Shown: piece by piece, positions 43,507 through 44,719 of the stretch | Layout: each line of letters starts with the position of its first letter | Numbering within the stretch: position 1 is the stretch's first letter | NCBI RefSeq assembly: GCF_029211265.1 | Contig: NZ_JARGEL010000019.1 | Span: 1-44,719 of the forward strand | DNA from: Extensimonas soli | GTDB taxonomy: Bacteria > Pseudomonadota > Gammaproteobacteria > Burkholderiales > Burkholderiaceae_C | Length of the DNA stretch: 44,719 bases | Reading direction: 5' to 3' | Notes under the pieces: model-generated | Seen by the model: only the letters and a program-made list of their open reading frames with translations | What the model was told of the DNA's origin: nothing | Database searches by the model: none | Program-made: the position numbers and the translations under genes

Positions 43507-44214
43507 CTAATTTGACTTCGCCAAACCGCCTTCGACCAAAATATTCTGGCCGGTAATATAGCCACCGCCTGGCGACAGCAAAAAAGCCACCGTGGTGGCA
43601 ATTTCCTCGACGCGCCCGGCGCGCGCCATCGGAATCATTGCACGCACGGCGTCTCCGATCGGAAAGCTGTCGATGAAACCAGGCAAAACATTGTTCATTC
43701 GGATATTTGCCGCCGCATACCGGGTGGCATACATCTTGGTGAAATTCGACAAGGCAGCACGAATCGCCGACGATAAGGGATAGGCCGGCGTTGGTTCATG
43801 CGCGCCATACGTGGAGATATTCACCATTGCGCCTTGTCCCTGGCGCTCGAAAATCGGAGTCACCAGCCGCGCCATGCGCACCACGTTCAGCAGCAGAAGA
43901 TCCAGCGCCGCATGCCAATCGGCATCGCTCAGAGCCAGCAGATCGCCGGATGCGGCATGGCCGGTGTTGTTGACTACCGCATCCACCCGACCGTATTCGT
44001 TCATTGCCAGCGCTACCAGCTTCTCCAAATCAGCCGGATCGGTGACCGAGCCCTGCAGACCGACACCCCCGAGTTGCTTTGCCAGCGCCGTTGCACCGGC
44101 AGAACGCGACATCAAGACCAGGCGGTAGCCCTGCGCAGCCAACGCGCGAGCGCAGGCAGCACCCATGCCCTGCGAAGCAGCGGTAACAATGGCGACTTTC
44201 GTTGGTTCACTCAT
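43507..44214 (-). CDS. SDR-family oxidoreductase with atypical active site
   Basis: 235 residues with the Rossmann fold. The cofactor motif is TAASQGMGAA (11-20), with SRS after beta-2 and NNTGH (82-86) in place of NNAG. The usual YxxxK is not intact: Tyr145 is followed at +4 by Ser149 (YPLSS), and the preceding Ser134 is 11 rather than about 13 residues away. The C-terminal RVEEIATTVAFLLSPGGGYITGQNILVEGG is normal. An AAGGAG ribosome site precedes the ATG. It lies next to attC-like sequences, is lower in GC than the core genes, and may be acquired. Confidence 0.85.
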   Translation of the reverse strand: MSEPTKVAIVTAASQGMGAACARALAAQGYRLVLMSRSAGATALAKQLGGVGLQGSVTDPADLEKLVALAMNEYGRVDAVVNNTGHAASGDLLALSDADWHAALDLLLLNVVRMARLVTPIFERQGQGAMVNISTYGAHEPTPAYPLSSAIRAALSNFTKMYATRYAAANIRMNNVLPGFIDSFPIGDAVRAMIPMARAGRVEEIATTVAFLLSPGGGYITGQNILVEGGLAKSN

Positions 44215-44251
44215 CGGTTTCTCCTTAAAAAAAGGCCGTGTTCTTCCGTGT

Positions 44252-44302
44252 CATCAACAGATTAGATCGCGGCTTCGCGCGATCCATCCTTACTCGTTGG
44301 GC
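44252..44302 (-). repeat. Degenerate attC-like site between the ABM and SDR genes
   Basis: On the minus strand the sequence begins GCCCAACG (44302 downward, R''-box-like, overlapping the last codons and stop of the ABM gene). It contains GGATCGCG...CGCGATC as an internal hairpin and ends near CTGTTGATG (44252-44258). The final GTTGATG departs from the core GTTRRRY, so the site may be decayed. The cassette gene ending inside R'' (Ser-Pro-Asn-Glu-stop) is usual for integron cassettes. Confidence 0.4.
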
Positions 44303-44589
44303 GACATTTGGTAAGAACGCTCTATGCGAGCAACCTCTACAGAGTACGACTCGTACCATTCACTCTGCCCCAACTTCTGCGCTTCTCGATGCTCTGGATG
44401 CACACGCCACGCCTGAACGTGCTGCTCATCTGGCCAATACGAAAGAGCGACCTCTTCATGTCCTTTCGTGAGCGCGTGAAAAGCGAGGCAGCCGAATTCT
44501 TGCAACGCCAGCTCTCGCATTCGGGATGCGGTTTTCAAATAGCGCTCATCGATTTTCTTGATTCGAGCTCGGAATATCACGACAAGCAC
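44290..44589 (-). CDS. Antibiotic biosynthesis monooxygenase (ABM) domain protein, likely integron cassette gene
   Basis: 99 residues from a GTG start. It has a ferredoxin-like ABM fold: MLVVIFRARIKKIDERYL, SRMRELALQEFGCLAF, VALSYWPDEQHVQAWRVHPEHREAQKLGQSEWYESYSVEVARIE. The DEQHVQAWRVHPEH segment is the family hallmark. Such proteins are small heme- or quinone-interacting oxygenases, or structural relatives. The start lies about 22 bp from a GTTGGGC core site (reverse complement of 44611-44617), and the stop lies in the next attC-like site, the normal layout of an integron gene cassette. An upstream in-frame TAG limits the start. Confidence 0.75.
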   Translation of the reverse strand: MLVVIFRARIKKIDERYLKTASRMRELALQEFGCLAFHALTKGHEEVALSYWPDEQHVQAWRVHPEHREAQKLGQSEWYESYSVEVARIERSYQMSPNE

Positions 44590-44610
44590 TGCTTCGCTTC
44601 TTTGCTAGGA

Positions 44611-44719
44611 GCCCAACGTTTGAGCTGAGGGGCGCGCGCCGGCATGGCGCTTGGCCCGCGAGGCGGATGATGGACCACACCGCCTCGCGGGCCAAGTGCC
44701 ATGCCGGAGCGCGTCCACT
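44611..44719 (-). repeat. Integron attC site (partial at window edge)
   Basis: The plus strand begins GCCCAACGTTTGAGCTGAGG, close to the classical attC R''/L'' pattern of the type CYTAACGTTTGAATTAAG. Within it is a large imperfect palindrome: GGCATGGCGCTTGGCCCG at 44641-44658 and its near-complement ending about 44704, with ATGATGGACCACA as the loop, extending outward with GCGCG...CGCGTCC. The far end of the site (CACT...) is cut by the window. Read on the minus strand, the site ends in GTTGGGC, a good match to the GTTRRRY core, and the ABM gene follows. The array therefore runs in the minus direction. Confidence 0.7.

Overview
The window looks like a chromosomal segment of a high-GC betaproteobacterium, most likely a member of the Comamonadaceae (Burkholderiales). 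This is inferred from the very GC-rich codon use, a Bug-type (TctC) periplasmic receptor, an NAD-dependent fds formate dehydrogenase cluster, and gene families common in that group (DUF6502, DUF5666, DUF4266, DUF3570, DUF2242). No rRNA, tRNA, CRISPR array or prophage was seen.

Layout. 1-91: end of an ABC transporter ATPase gene. 100-1386: a decayed IS630-type insertion sequence, itself split by a 174-bp non-autonomous element with a 5-bp target duplication. 1385-9402: P2-type cation ATPase, rlhA, a Bug receptor, xerD, and an SH3-domain exported protein. 9494-18013: an extracytoplasmic redox block made of dsbD, a DUF5666/DUF6502 pair on the opposite strand, a TlpA thioredoxin, a DUF4266 mini-lipoprotein ending in GGGGCGCN, a DUF3570 outer-membrane protein carrying a D-S-V-S-G-A-T flavinylation motif, an ApbE flavin transferase, and a lipoprotein with a 36-fold Ala-Pro stalk and a C-terminal c-type heme domain. 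18289-22429: biotin genes bioA, bioD and bioF with a hicAB toxin-antitoxin pair between bioD and bioF. 22564-27035: rlmB, an aldo/keto reductase and a split chromate transporter, interspersed with two families of short palindromic-ended repeats. 27151-28743: an FAH-family hydrolase and a PCMT-like methyltransferase. 28887-36699: an operon for an oxalate/formate-type MFS transporter plus fdsGBA-fdhD-fdsD. 36783-42559: a regulator remnant, msrA, an enoyl-CoA hydratase, a TonB-dependent receptor, a DUF2242 lipoprotein and pdxH. 42560-44719: lower-GC accessory DNA that appears to enter a chromosomal integron; it holds two orphan small genes, an atypical SDR, a monooxygenase-fold gene and attC-like sites.

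Most notable. The 9.5-18 kb block reads as a coherent but uncharacterised envelope electron-transfer or flavoprotein maturation system. DsbD would carry electrons across the inner membrane, TlpA would receive them, and the small Cys-Gly-Cys lipoprotein and the ApbE-flavinylated barrel would act downstream, with a tethered cytochrome at the end. The same 13-bp palindrome (GGGAAAWTTTCCC) lies upstream of both dsbD and tlpA, which suggests co-regulation, possibly by the divergently encoded DUF6502 protein with its helix-turn-helix-like segment. This assembly is inference from motifs and gene context. No database search was possible.
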